Positions 15,791 to 24,298 of a stretch of 64,000 nucleotides of DNA are shown here, one piece after another. Every line of letters starts with the position of its first letter. The stretch's first letter is position 1. The translations under genes were made by a program, and so were the position numbers. The DNA is from Ruficoccus sp. ZRK36 (lineage in GTDB: Bacteria > Verrucomicrobiota > Verrucomicrobiia > Opitutales > Cerasicoccaceae): contig NZ_CP080649.1 of the NCBI RefSeq assembly GCF_019603315.1, forward strand, positions 3,659,436 to 3,723,435, read 5' to 3'. The notes under the pieces were generated by a model. The model made no database searches and was not told where the DNA came from. It saw nothing but the letters and a program-made list of their open reading frames with translations.

Positions 15791-17941
15791 TTACAGCAGC
15801 TCGGTCTGTTCACTCTGGCTGGGCAGAAACTCCGCGTAGCGTTTTTCCCAGTCGTCGAGTTTCTTCAGGTAGGCATCGGCGTTATACGGGCAGTCTTTTG
15901 AGTCAAAGCCTTCCAGTGGGCGCGCCACCTGCCAGTCCGGCGTTCGCTTCTTTTCCCCATAGGTGAGGAAGTACGTCACTTGCTCGCCCATACGCGGCTG
16001 CGGGTCCATTTTTAGCGCAACCTCCAGTGAGGCCCGGCGAGGCTTCTTCGAGGTCTCCACACTCTTGCGGTACACCTCGGGGTTCATAGACAGATACTCA
16101 CGCTTGGCCAGCTCCTCGACCGGCATCTCGCCGGACGTAATGGATTTTCGATACGTATCGAGCAGCGCCTGGGGAGGCTCCGCATCCATCCCCAGCAGAT
16201 AGCGAATGAGCTGGTCGGTCAGCGCCTTGAGGTAGGGCTCGATACCGCGCGAGCGCAGCGCCGACCCACGGATGCGCAGCTGCTCGCCGTCGTACAGGGC
16301 ATAGTTTTTGGCCTTGTAGCAGAGCATGGCCGGATAGCTCCCGTCGTACTCCAGATCGATGCCGACTGGCATATCCCCGGCGACGCGTTTGAGCAGCCCC
16401 TCGGGATTTGCGAAATCCTTTTCCGAGCTCACGTAGATACCGTCGGTATCGGCCTCAAGCACGGTGCAGCCCTCCTGCTCGAAGGCCTCGATCAACTTGA
16501 TCAACAGCTCGCGACCGCGCCGGGTGACCTCCGCCGCCAGTTCGCTGTCCGCGAAGCGCGCCCCGCCAAAACCCAGGTAACCGTAGAAAGAGTTGATGAG
16601 GATCTTAAAGCTCGCCTGCCGCGCCTGGTACTCGGCCCGCAGCTCGGCGCTCTCGGCCTCGCGGGCGAGCGCCTTGTACCGCAGGCGTTCCTCACGCAGC
16701 TCCTTTAGCATGGGGATAAAAATACCGAGCGAATCGCCAGCCGGGTTGCGGCCGATGTGCAGCAGCAGGCTCGGGTAGAGCGAGGCCACGTCATAGTGGA
16801 GCACATGTTTATACACGCCGGTGACAAAGCTGCGCGAGTACGCCCCCTCGAAGCGGTCCACCGGCGGCGGATCGGGCAGCGCCTGCCCGGCGTGGAAATA
16901 CTTTTCCAGAAACAGCAGATCCACCTTACCACCCGTGCCGCGCAGGCAGGTCTCCTGCAGCGTCATAGGAAAGCTCTTGATCTGCGCCACATAGGTGGGC
17001 AGCAGCAGCGCAGCCACGCCCTCGGTCTCGCGCAGGTCGTCCCCGAGATAGCTCAGAAATGTTTCCCGATCCTCAGCGAACGCCTTCTGGATGTCATGAG
17101 CTTTCAGATACGTGCGCGTCTCGCGGTCAGAGATGCCGAGGTGGACGGCGACCTCTTTCAGAGAATACGAGGCCAGATCGCGCGTGGTCACATCGTAGAT
17201 CTGAATCATCAGATAGGTATCGAAAACAGTGCGCCCCGGCAGGTCGCAACGCGGAAAGTCGATCCAGCGCTCGGCAATGCGGATACGGCTGTTGCGGAAC
17301 GAAGCCTCCTGGCCAAAGCGTCCCCATCGGCACGGCACCTTGAAGCGGCCACAACGCCGCCGCAGATACTCCAGATCGAACTTGAAAATATTGTGCCCCT
17401 CGATGACATCGGGGTCCAACTCCTCCAGCGCGTCGTTGAGCGACTTCAGCAGCACGCGCTCGGCCGCATCCGTCATCTCCTCCAGCACGAGCGTATGATC
17501 CTCGCCCCCCATGCTCAGCCCGATGGCCAGCACGCGGTCCTCCTTGCGGCGTGGGCTGGGGAACCCGCCCTCCTCTGAGCAGGCCGTCTCGATATCGAGC
17601 TGGCAGCGGCGCAACTGGTCAAAGCGCAGCCCACCGAAAAGCCGGTCACGGGTCTCCAGCAGATACTGCTGCTCCAGCGGTTTGACCGCCACCACGTCCT
17701 CACGCGGGGTCTCTTTTAAAAACGCCTGATAATCCTCCGTATCCTCGAAATGCTCCAGCCGGTCAAAGCTCCCCTTTCCCGCCAGCGGCTCACCGCTACC
17801 CCTGCGGCACCAGGCGTAGGGGCTAAAGTCCACGCGGCGAACCGTGCGCGTCCCGTCTGCGCTGGCTTCAGCCAGGTGGATGCCGCCCTCGGGATCAGCC
17901 CACAGGCCGCACAGGGAAGGTTTTTCAGAGGTATCAGACAT
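15791..17941 (-). CDS. Family B DNA polymerase (DNA polymerase II-like)
   Basis: 716 residues. The 3'-5' exonuclease motifs are present: Exo I 'CQLDIET' (about 133-139), Exo II 'GHNIFKFDLEYL' (about 190) and a 'YLGDD' candidate for Exo III. The polymerase motifs follow: A 'DVASLYPSLLL' (about 390), B 'KILINSFYGYLGF' (about 455) and C 'EADTDGIYV' (about 503). All catalytic acids are intact, so it should be an active proofreading polymerase. Bacterial family B enzymes usually act in damage tolerance. The gene is convergent with the DUF5069 gene and is not near other repair genes; no LexA box was recognised. Confidence 0.93.
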   Translation of the reverse strand: MSDTSEKPSLCGLWADPEGGIHLAEASADGTRTVRRVDFSPYAWCRRGSGEPLAGKGSFDRLEHFEDTEDYQAFLKETPREDVVAVKPLEQQYLLETRDRLFGGLRFDQLRRCQLDIETACSEEGGFPSPRRKEDRVLAIGLSMGGEDHTLVLEEMTDAAERVLLKSLNDALEELDPDVIEGHNIFKFDLEYLRRRCGRFKVPCRWGRFGQEASFRNSRIRIAERWIDFPRCDLPGRTVFDTYLMIQIYDVTTRDLASYSLKEVAVHLGISDRETRTYLKAHDIQKAFAEDRETFLSYLGDDLRETEGVAALLLPTYVAQIKSFPMTLQETCLRGTGGKVDLLFLEKYFHAGQALPDPPPVDRFEGAYSRSFVTGVYKHVLHYDVASLYPSLLLHIGRNPAGDSLGIFIPMLKELREERLRYKALAREAESAELRAEYQARQASFKILINSFYGYLGFGGARFADSELAAEVTRRGRELLIKLIEAFEQEGCTVLEADTDGIYVSSEKDFANPEGLLKRVAGDMPVGIDLEYDGSYPAMLCYKAKNYALYDGEQLRIRGSALRSRGIEPYLKALTDQLIRYLLGMDAEPPQALLDTYRKSITSGEMPVEELAKREYLSMNPEVYRKSVETSKKPRRASLEVALKMDPQPRMGEQVTYFLTYGEKKRTPDWQVARPLEGFDSKDCPYNADAYLKKLDDWEKRYAEFLPSQSEQTELL

Positions 17942-18087
17942 GCTCCGCCCACGCTGACTGCCGCCGCCGCGAAGTTCAACCCGTAAGCGACCTGCTTGGT
18001 GTGATTACCGGCCAGTGATACGGCCAACCGCGCGCTCATCGGTGATTGGGCTTGATGAGTCCGGCTGCGAGCCGCTTAAATCGGGGC

Positions 18088-18945
18088 ATGATTTTTTCCA
18101 AATACCACGCTCTCGGTAATGACTACCTCGTGCTCGACCCGCAGGACTGCCCGCAGTGCCCCTCCCCCGAGGACACGGTCAAGATCTGCCACCGCAACTT
18201 CGGGCTCGGCTCGGACGGCATCCTCTACGGCCCCGAAAAGACCGACGAGGCGGACTTCGCGCTGCGCATCCTCAATCCGGACGGCAGCGAGGCTGAGAAA
18301 AGCGGAAACGGCCTGCGCATTTTTTCGCGCTACCTCTTCGACACCGGTCGCGTCAGCGGTGAACCTTTTACCGTGAAAACGCTGGGCGGCATCGTCACCT
18401 GCGAGGTGCGTGACGGCGGCGATGAGATCGAAGTCGAGATGGGCAAGGTCAGCTTTGACAGCGAAAAGATCCCCGTCATCGGCGAGCCACGTGAGGTACT
18501 CGACGAGCCGATTGAAATCAAGGGTAAGACCTGGACGAGCTACGCCGCCACTATCGGTAACCCGCACGTCGTGCTGCCGATGGAAAAAGTCACCAAGGAG
18601 CTGGCCTGCGAAATCGGACCGATCCTTGAGACCATGATCGGCCGCTTCCCCAACCGCACGAACGTACAGCTGCTTCAGATCATCGACCGCAACAACATCA
18701 AGATCGAGATCTGGGAGCGCGGCGCGGGCTACACCCTCGCCTCCGGCTCCAGCAGCAGCGCCGCCGCCGCCGTCGCCCACAAGATGGGTGCCTGCGACAG
18801 CGACATCACCGTGCACTGCCCCGGCGGCGACATCGGCATCCGCATCGGCGAGGACTTCGCCATCAACATGGTCGGCCCCGCCACCCGCGTCGGCCGCTAT
18901 GAGATGGACGAGGCCGTCCTCAAGCAGACCCTGCCTGAGGCGTAG
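18088..18945 (+). CDS. dapF: Diaminopimelate epimerase-like protein lacking both catalytic cysteines
   Basis: 285 residues from the ATG at 18088. Fold signatures of DapF are clear: 'FSKYHALGNDYLVLDP' at the N-terminus, 'RILNPDGSEAEKSGNGLRIF' type first active-site region, 'TIGNPHVVLPM' and 'ERGAGYTLASGSSSSAA' second region. In DapF the two racemising residues are Cys in CGNG and ACGSG. Here both are Ser ('KSGNG' and 'LASGS'). It may be a divergent DapF subgroup using serine, a different epimerase, or a non-catalytic homologue. LL-DAP to meso-DAP is the reaction of the canonical enzyme and should not be assumed. Confidence 0.82.
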   Translation: MIFSKYHALGNDYLVLDPQDCPQCPSPEDTVKICHRNFGLGSDGILYGPEKTDEADFALRILNPDGSEAEKSGNGLRIFSRYLFDTGRVSGEPFTVKTLGGIVTCEVRDGGDEIEVEMGKVSFDSEKIPVIGEPREVLDEPIEIKGKTWTSYAATIGNPHVVLPMEKVTKELACEIGPILETMIGRFPNRTNVQLLQIIDRNNIKIEIWERGAGYTLASGSSSSAAAAVAHKMGACDSDITVHCPGGDIGIRIGEDFAINMVGPATRVGRYEMDEAVLKQTLPEA

Positions 18946-19125
18946 TTATGCTTTGGGGCTCTGCACCCCCATACCCCGCAGTGCGTGACCGCACTGGACA
19001 TTGATGGGGCGTTGCCCCATTGCACGCAGTCAATGGTAATTGGCCCACAAAGTTGCCCCTCCCGGAAGAGAGGCGAGCTGACTTTGTGTGTGTTGGCGTC
19101 AATCGCCACTACCCATACCGACGCG
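18946..19125. repeat. Mosaic mini-hairpin element, copy 2 (dapF/oxyR gap)
   Basis: Directly after the dapF stop are GGGGC-tctgca-CCCCC-type, CAGTGCG-tgac-CGCACTG and TGGGGC-gtt-GCCCCA hairpins, joined by the linker ACCCCGCA also seen, with changes, in the other copies. A longer arm pair CACAAAGT ... ACTTTGTG spans about 19048-19089. The order of a GGGGC hairpin, an ACCCCGC linker, a variable hairpin and a second GGGGC hairpin matches the element near 56.6 kb. The gap holds no gene; it may serve as a terminator for the convergent dapF and oxyR genes. Confidence 0.65.
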
Positions 19126-19151
19126 TTGGCGGCGACATCAGTGGTGCAGGA

Positions 19152-20036
19152 CTATGTCCTGCTAGCCGCAGCTTCGTCGCGGAAGGCCTGCTGCGTACGG
19201 GTAAGGCTGCCCGCCCCCGACCAGACGAGCACGATGTCGCGGCTCACCGGCTTCGGGGAGACGGAGTGAAACCCGACCTGCCGGTGCTCCATCTGTGTGG
19301 CGGCCATTTTAGGGATAAAGGAAAAACCCAGCCCGCTCTCCACGAGCGAGACGACGGTCTCCAGCTGTGAGCTTTCGATCGAGACTTTCGGGCTCAATCC
19401 GGAGGACTCACACAGGGAGATACTCTGCCGTCCCAGGCAGTGCATGTCTTTCATCACGATCATCGAATGCTCGGCGAGATCGTCGAGCTTGATGCGGCGG
19501 CGCTTATTCAGAGGACTGTTTTTAGCCACGGTGACGAGGAGCTCGTCCTCGAAAAGCGTGATGGCCTCCAGCTCATCCTCCCACGGAAAAGGTCGGCTCA
19601 TCAGAGCGAAGTCCAGTCGTCCATTTCGCAGCGCGGCGACAAGATCATTCGTGGTGTCCTCGACGAGTGAGAGCTGCATCTGCGGGTACTTCTCCAGGCA
19701 GCGCTCCATCAGCGACGGCAGTAAAAAAGGTGCGATCGTCGGGATGGCCCCGAGGTTGATTTTTCCGCAGGTCTGGTCGTTCTGGGCCTGCGCCTCGTCG
19801 CGGATGCACTCGGCCTCCAGGAGGATGCGCCGGGCGCGCGGGAGCATCGCCTCCCCAAAGTGCGTGAGCAGTGCGCCCTTGCGGGTCCGGTGGATGAGCG
19901 GCTGCCCCAGCTCGTCCTCCAGCTTCATAATCTGCTGGCTCAGCGAAGGCTGGGACACGTAGCACGCCGCCGCCGCCCGCGAGAAATTTCCCTGCCGGGC
20001 CAGCTCGACGAAGTAGCGCAGCTGATGCATTTCCAT
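19152..20036 (-). CDS. oxyR: Peroxide-sensing LysR-type regulator OxyR
   Basis: 294 residues. N-terminal winged HTH (about 4-62, 'NFSRAAAACYVSQPSLSQQI') and C-terminal LysR substrate domain. The redox pair of OxyR is present as Cys200 and Cys209 in 'MHCLGRQSISLC', with eight residues between, exactly as Cys199-Cys208 of E. coli OxyR. Peroxide should oxidise the pair to a disulfide and activate transcription. The gene is divergent from katA. Its start (20036, or an ATG six bases downstream) lies 1 bp from an OxyR box, which predicts autorepression. No Shine-Dalgarno is obvious. Confidence 0.93.
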   Translation of the reverse strand: MEMHQLRYFVELARQGNFSRAAAACYVSQPSLSQQIMKLEDELGQPLIHRTRKGALLTHFGEAMLPRARRILLEAECIRDEAQAQNDQTCGKINLGAIPTIAPFLLPSLMERCLEKYPQMQLSLVEDTTNDLVAALRNGRLDFALMSRPFPWEDELEAITLFEDELLVTVAKNSPLNKRRRIKLDDLAEHSMIVMKDMHCLGRQSISLCESSGLSPKVSIESSQLETVVSLVESGLGFSFIPKMAATQMEHRQVGFHSVSPKPVSRDIVLVWSGAGSLTRTQQAFRDEAAASRT

Positions 20037-20037
20037 A

Positions 20038-20074
20038 ATAGTCTTAAACTATGAAGCGTATAATAACTATGTAT
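20038..20074. promoter_or_regulatory. OxyR tetramer binding site between oxyR and katA
   Basis: Four quarter-sites at exact OxyR spacing: ATAG (20038), 7 nt, CTAT (20049), 7 nt, ATAA (20060), 7 nt, GTAT (20071). The consensus is ATAG-N7-CTAT-N7-ATAG-N7-CTAT, so 14 of 16 defining bases match. It ends immediately upstream of the presumed katA -35 and begins 1 bp from the oxyR start codon, the classical geometry for activating katA while repressing oxyR. Confidence 0.85.
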
Positions 20075-20103
20075 TTCCCCAATGGAAGTTTTTTCACTAT
20101 AGT
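20075..20103 (+). promoter_or_regulatory. Presumed katA promoter
   Basis: A good -10, TATAGT, at 20098-20103 is preceded at 17-18 bp by only a weak -35 (TTCCCC region, 20075-20080) that abuts the OxyR box. A weak -35 next to an activator site is what one expects of an OxyR-dependent promoter. The 56 bp down to the katA ATG form the leader. Confidence 0.6.
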
Positions 20104-20159
20104 CTGCGTTAACAAACCAACCGTTAAACGTCATCTAACCCCAGCTACTCGATAAAACT

Positions 20160-21608
20160 ATGGCCAAACGACTGACCACCTCCGCCGGCAATCCCATCGC
20201 CGACAACCAGAACTCCCTCACGGCCGGCGCACGCGGCCCCCTGCTGATGCAGGACTACCAGCTGCTGGAAAAGCTCGCCCACCAGAACCGCGAGCGCATC
20301 CCTGAGCGCGTCGTCCACGCCAAGGGCTGGGGAGCCTTCGGGACATTTACCGTCACCCATGACATCACCCAGTACACCCGCGCCAAGGTCTTCTCCGAGG
20401 TCGGGAAAAAGACAGAGATGCTGGCCCGCTTCTCGACCGTGGCCGGGGAGATGGGTGCCGCCGATGCCGAGCGCGACGTGCGCGGCTTTGCCCTGAAGTT
20501 TTACACAGAGGAAGGCAACTGGGACCTGGTCGGTAACAACACCCCCGTGTTCTTCGTACGCGACGCCTACAAGTTCCCGGACTTCATCCACACGCAGAAG
20601 CGCCACCCGCGCACCAACCTGCGCTCCCCCACCGCGATGTGGGACTTCTGGTCGCTCTCGCCGGAGAGCCTGCACCAGGTCACCATCCTCATGAGCGACC
20701 GCGGCCTGCCTGTCTCGCCCATGCACATGAACGGCTATGGCTCGCACACCTACAGTTTCTGGAATGACAAGGGCGAACGCTTCTGGGTAAAGTTCCACTT
20801 CAAGACCCAGCAGGGTCACAAGCACCTGACCAACGCCGAGGCCGCCAAGGTCGTGGGCGAAACCCGTGAGAGCTATCAGGAGGCCCTCTACGGTGCCATC
20901 GAGGAGAAGAACTTCCCGAAGTGGGATGTGAAGGTGCAGATCATGCCCGAGAAGGACGCTGAAAAGACGCCCTACAATCCCTTTGATCTGACCAAGGTTT
21001 GGCCACACGGCGACTACCCGCTGATCGACGTCGGCGTAATGGAGCTCAACCGCAACCCGGAGAACTACTTCACCGACATCGAGCTGGCGGCCTTCTCGCC
21101 CTCAAACATCGTGCCCGGCATCAGCTACTCACCGGACAAGATGCTCCAGGCCCGCGTCTTCTCCTACGCCGACGCGCACCGCTACCGTCTGGGCACACAC
21201 TATGAGGCCCTGCCGGTCAACCGCCCGAAGAGCGCCGTGAACCACTACCACAAGGACGGCTCCATGCGGTTCTTTGACAACTTCAATGAAAACCCGGACG
21301 CCTACTACGAGCCCAACTCCATGAACGGCCCGCAGGAAGACCCGTCCGTGGCCGAGCCGCCTCTGCGCATCGACGGCGATGCCGACCGGTACAACCACCG
21401 CGAAGGCAACGACGACTACACGCAGGCGGGCGATCTCTTCCGCCTCTTCAACGACGAGCAGAAGCAGCGCCTCTTCAGCAATATCGCCGAGGCCATGGAC
21501 GGCGTGCCCGACGAAATCAAGCTGCGCCAGATCAGCCACTTTGCAAAGGCTGACCCGGCCTATGGTGAAGGCGTGGCCAAGGCCGTCGGGCTGAGTGTCC
21601 CCTCCTGA
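20160..21608 (+). CDS. katA: Monofunctional haem catalase
   Basis: 482 residues, small-subunit clade size. Distal His53 is in '[12 protein letters not shown]', the distal Asn region in '[16 protein letters not shown]', and the proximal haem Tyr (about 335) in '[14 protein letters not shown]'. It converts hydrogen peroxide to water and oxygen in the cytosol. No signal peptide is present. Regulation by the divergent OxyR is strongly implied by the binding site upstream. An ankyrin gene follows 56 bp downstream, as in Pseudomonas katB-ankB. Confidence 0.96.
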   Translation: MAKRLTTSAGNPIADNQNSLTAGARGPLLMQDYQLLEKLAHQNRERIPERVVHAKGWGAFGTFTVTHDITQYTRAKVFSEVGKKTEMLARFSTVAGEMGAADAERDVRGFALKFYTEEGNWDLVGNNTPVFFVRDAYKFPDFIHTQKRHPRTNLRSPTAMWDFWSLSPESLHQVTILMSDRGLPVSPMHMNGYGSHTYSFWNDKGERFWVKFHFKTQQGHKHLTNAEAAKVVGETRESYQEALYGAIEEKNFPKWDVKVQIMPEKDAEKTPYNPFDLTKVWPHGDYPLIDVGVMELNRNPENYFTDIELAAFSPSNIVPGISYSPDKMLQARVFSYADAHRYRLGTHYEALPVNRPKSAVNHYHKDGSMRFFDNFNENPDAYYEPNSMNGPQEDPSVAEPPLRIDGDADRYNHREGNDDYTQAGDLFRLFNDEQKQRLFSNIAEAMDGVPDEIKLRQISHFAKADPAYGEGVAKAVGLSVPS

Positions 21609-21664
21609 TCAGGGGGCAGAGCTTCGCGCAACCACCAACGACAGAGACCGAACCCTTTCGTCAT

Positions 21665-22171
21665 ATGCAGACCGAGACCGACAACCCCGCCCCAGCCGTC
21701 CTGAGTGAAGCCGAAGAGGCCCGCTATGCGGAGCTTCAGCGGCAGGCGCTCGACTTCGCACGCCATGGTGAGACCGAGACGCTCCAGCTCATGGTCGAGG
21801 CGGGGCTGCCGGTCAATCTCTGCGACCACAAGGGCCAATCCCTGCTCATGCTCGCCAGCTACAACGGCAACCTCGAAACGACCGAGATGCTGCTTGCACA
21901 AGGAGCAGAGGTGGACCGCTGCAACGACCGCGGCCAGACACCGCTCGGAGGCGTCGCCTTCAAGGGCTATCTGGATATCGTCCGGCTGCTGGTCGAGCAC
22001 GGTGCGGATATCCACGCGGACAACGGCGGCGGCATGACGCCGATTTCGTTCGCCGCTATGTTCGGGCAGCGTGACGTAGTCGAGTTCCTGAAATCAAAAG
22101 GTGCCAAACTGCGCATGCGCGACCACTTCCTCGGGCTGGGCGGGTCCTTGCTCAAGCGGGTCGTCAACTAA
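21665..22171 (+). CDS. Ankyrin-repeat protein downstream of catalase (AnkB-like)
   Basis: 168 residues with about four ankyrin repeats ('GETETLQLMVEAGLPVNLCD', 'GQSLLMLASYNGNLETTEML', 'GQTPLGGVAFKGYLDIVRLL', 'GMTPISFAAMFGQRDVVEFL') and a short capping tail. No signal peptide, so it is cytosolic here. The same-strand position right behind katA mirrors katB-ankB in Pseudomonas aeruginosa, where AnkB is needed for full catalase activity. A role in catalase assembly or haem protection is inferred from this context. Confidence 0.9.
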   Translation: MQTETDNPAPAVLSEAEEARYAELQRQALDFARHGETETLQLMVEAGLPVNLCDHKGQSLLMLASYNGNLETTEMLLAQGAEVDRCNDRGQTPLGGVAFKGYLDIVRLLVEHGADIHADNGGGMTPISFAAMFGQRDVVEFLKSKGAKLRMRDHFLGLGGSLLKRVVN

Positions 22172-22207
22172 CGCGAGCAGGCACCCGGCCGCATCGTGGA
22201 TAACGTC

Positions 22208-23683
22208 TCACTTACGGCGACGGGGAGCGGATGGCTTTAGCCTACCCTGCTCCAGCTCGCGCACAAGGCGGGCCAGCGTGCGTATCGATTTCTGGATACG
22301 TTCATCATAGGGATAGCCGCAGCTGATGCGAATCCGATTACGGATATCCGTGTGCGGGCAAAATATCTGCCCCGGCGCGATGTAGATAGACTCCTCGGCA
22401 GCCATGCGGTGGAGATCCAGCGCATCCACACCCTCGGGCAGCTGCACCCACAGGTAAAAACCGCCCGTGGGTCGACTCAGGGCCGTACCGGAGGGAAACG
22501 TCTCAAGAATGGCTTCGCTGACCTGCTCCACCTGCGTGCGAAAAGCCTGGCGGAGCTTACGCAGATGACGCTCCATCGCCGCAGATTCCAGATAGCGCGC
22601 GATAGCCATCTGATTGATAGCGGGCGTGGTCGTGCTGGAGATATACTTCAGCCGACGGGCCTGCTCCGTATAGCGACCGGCAGCCACCCAGCCCACACGC
22701 AGCCCCGGTGAGAGTATCTTTGAGAAAGAACCGCAGTACAGCACCTGCCCGTCTCGGTCGAATGCCTTGACCGGTCGCGGGCGCTCGGGGCCGAAGTGGA
22801 GATCGCCGTAGACATCGTCCTCCACCAGCGGAATATCGTGGTCCGCCAGCAGGGCCATCAGGCGTTGACGACCGGCCAGGCTCATGCAGCCGCCACCGGG
22901 ATTACTGAAGCTGGGCACGATAGCCACGGCCTTGACCCGATGGCGTTCGATCGCTGCCTCCAGTAGGTCCAGATCGATCCCCTCCTCACAGGTGCCGGGA
23001 ATCGGCAGCGCACGCAGCCCGAGGCTCTCCAGCAGCTCCAGGATGCCAAAGTAACAGGGCGACTCCACCGCCACGATATCACCGGGCCGGGTGACGGCGC
23101 GTATCGCGATATTCAGCGCCTCCATCGCCCCGCAGGTCACGACGATCTCCTCCTGCGGGACCGGGCAGCCGCAGGCCGCGAAGCGCTGCGCCAGCTGCCG
23201 CAGCAGATCAGGATGCCCGGGTAAAATATCGTAGCGTCCCAGACGCTCGGGCTGCTCGCGCGCCACCTGTGCCAGACAACGCGAAAGCCGCTCTGCCGGC
23301 AGCAGCGAGGGATCCGGTAAGGCCGCGCCGAGTGGGACCATCTTCGGATCACCAGCCTGCCGAAAGACCTCGGCCACGATGTCGGACACTCCGACCGTGC
23401 TGGGCTCCAGCGTACAGACAGAGGGACGCGGCTGCGGTGCCTGCTCTACCCGACGGGGACGTACGAAGAAACCGGACTTAGGACGGGCCTCCACCAGCCC
23501 CCGTGCCTCCAGCAGGGAAAGCGCCTGCATCGCACTGGAGGCGCTGACCCGCTCGCGTGCGCACAGCTGGCGCACCGAGGGCAGACGCTCGCCGACCCGA
23601 AAGACCCCCTCGCGGATCTGCGCGTCGAGTTGCCGGGCGATACGCTCGTACAGGCATTCACTGTCCTGCGCTTCAACGTTCAT
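22208..23683 (-). CDS. MocR/PdxR-type GntR regulator with aminotransferase-like domain
   Basis: 491 residues. N-terminal GntR winged helix ('YERIARQLDAQIREGVFRVGERLPSVRQL', about 12-40) joined to a fold-type I PLP aminotransferase domain. The PLP Lys is in 'YCGSFSKILSPGLRVGWV' (about 320), with 'VVTCGAMEALNIAIRAV' and 'SFSNPGGGCMS' also typical. MocR proteins sense PLP-linked ligands such as amino acids, taurine or GABA and bind direct repeats in front of their own and neighbouring genes. Such repeats are present at 23711-23752. The controlled target may be the MFS gene at 24299 or a gene outside the window. Confidence 0.92.
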   Translation of the reverse strand: MNVEAQDSECLYERIARQLDAQIREGVFRVGERLPSVRQLCARERVSASSAMQALSLLEARGLVEARPKSGFFVRPRRVEQAPQPRPSVCTLEPSTVGVSDIVAEVFRQAGDPKMVPLGAALPDPSLLPAERLSRCLAQVAREQPERLGRYDILPGHPDLLRQLAQRFAACGCPVPQEEIVVTCGAMEALNIAIRAVTRPGDIVAVESPCYFGILELLESLGLRALPIPGTCEEGIDLDLLEAAIERHRVKAVAIVPSFSNPGGGCMSLAGRQRLMALLADHDIPLVEDDVYGDLHFGPERPRPVKAFDRDGQVLYCGSFSKILSPGLRVGWVAAGRYTEQARRLKYISSTTTPAINQMAIARYLESAAMERHLRKLRQAFRTQVEQVSEAILETFPSGTALSRPTGGFYLWVQLPEGVDALDLHRMAAEESIYIAPGQIFCPHTDIRNRIRISCGYPYDERIQKSIRTLARLVRELEQGRLKPSAPRRRK

Positions 23684-23710
23684 ATCTACACGGTAACAGA
23701 TTCATCGAAA

Positions 23711-23752
23711 CAGTACAGATACAGTTTTAACAAAATCAAACCAGTACAGATA
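23711..23752. promoter_or_regulatory. Candidate MocR operator: two direct repeats CAGTACAGATA
   Basis: The 11-mer CAGTACAGATA occurs at 23711-23721 and again at 23742-23752, exactly 31 bp (three helical turns) apart, 28 bp upstream of the mocR start. Long-spaced direct repeats on one helix face are how GntR/MocR dimers bind. The site most likely mediates autoregulation. Confidence 0.6.
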
Positions 23753-23831
23753 GCCACAACCGAACTGTGCCGGTAGCATTTCCCAGCGGCTGCCTCTGTG
23801 CCGCTACTGCCCAATCTGTCATACTCGGGGC

Positions 23832-24077
23832 ATGAACTCACTGCTGAGCAAGATCCTGTTCCTGCGCCCACGTCAAAGCTCCGCCTCAGGAGAAAAGCGA
23901 CGTGTCTGCACGCATGCGGTGAGTTCAGCCAAAGCTCCTCAGGCACGCACGACTTTGATCGATACTCCTGAGCAGCTGCGTACCCGCCCCAGGGGCAGAC
24001 GCCTCGTACTCTGCGCTAGTCGCTGCCTGACGATTTCCCTCACCGAGGGAGAAGATAACCCCGATGCCGAAAGATGA
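23832..24077 (+). CDS. Doubtful small ORF in the mocR/MFS gap
   Basis: 81 residues, 'MNSLLSKILFLRPRQ...', very rich in Arg and Ser, no recognised domain or membrane segment. It lies alone in the 615-bp space 23684-24298, which is otherwise free of convincing genes. The start lacks a clear ribosome-binding site. Codon use is only loosely like the neighbours. I keep it because it is the only plausible frame in this gap and sits next to the MocR operator; it may well be spurious. Confidence 0.25.
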   Translation: MNSLLSKILFLRPRQSSASGEKRRVCTHAVSSAKAPQARTTLIDTPEQLRTRPRGRRLVLCASRCLTISLTEGEDNPDAER

Positions 24078-24137
24078 ATCTGTAAAGGTGAATGCCGCTA
24101 ACTCGATTCACCGATAGACCCATACAGCTTCTGATGT

Positions 24138-24158
24138 TGTATCCTTGCAGTGGATACA
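24138..24158. promoter_or_regulatory. Inverted repeat TGTATCC-N7-GGATACA upstream of the MFS gene
   Basis: Perfect 7-bp arms separated by 7 nt, about 140 bp upstream of the MFS start. The half-site TGTATC also appears (as its complement) in the first MocR repeat. It could be an operator; no T-run follows it, so it is not a terminator. Confidence 0.4.
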
Positions 24159-24298
24159 TCGCTCCGAGGGCAGTATCTTTAATACAAAGGAGCTGGTGGA
24201 TTATTTTACCTGAATATGGGTATTTATCGCGGATCGGTCAGGTATCTGCTGGCCATGGGGCAGGATTTGCCACAAGCTCATCCTCACCACGTTAAAGC

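Noticed and set aside
24092-24295. Possible 67-residue gene ending just before the MFS gene
   Set aside because: No ribosome-binding site, unusual composition (many Ser, Pro, Trp, Tyr) and codon use unlike neighbours; more likely leader DNA.
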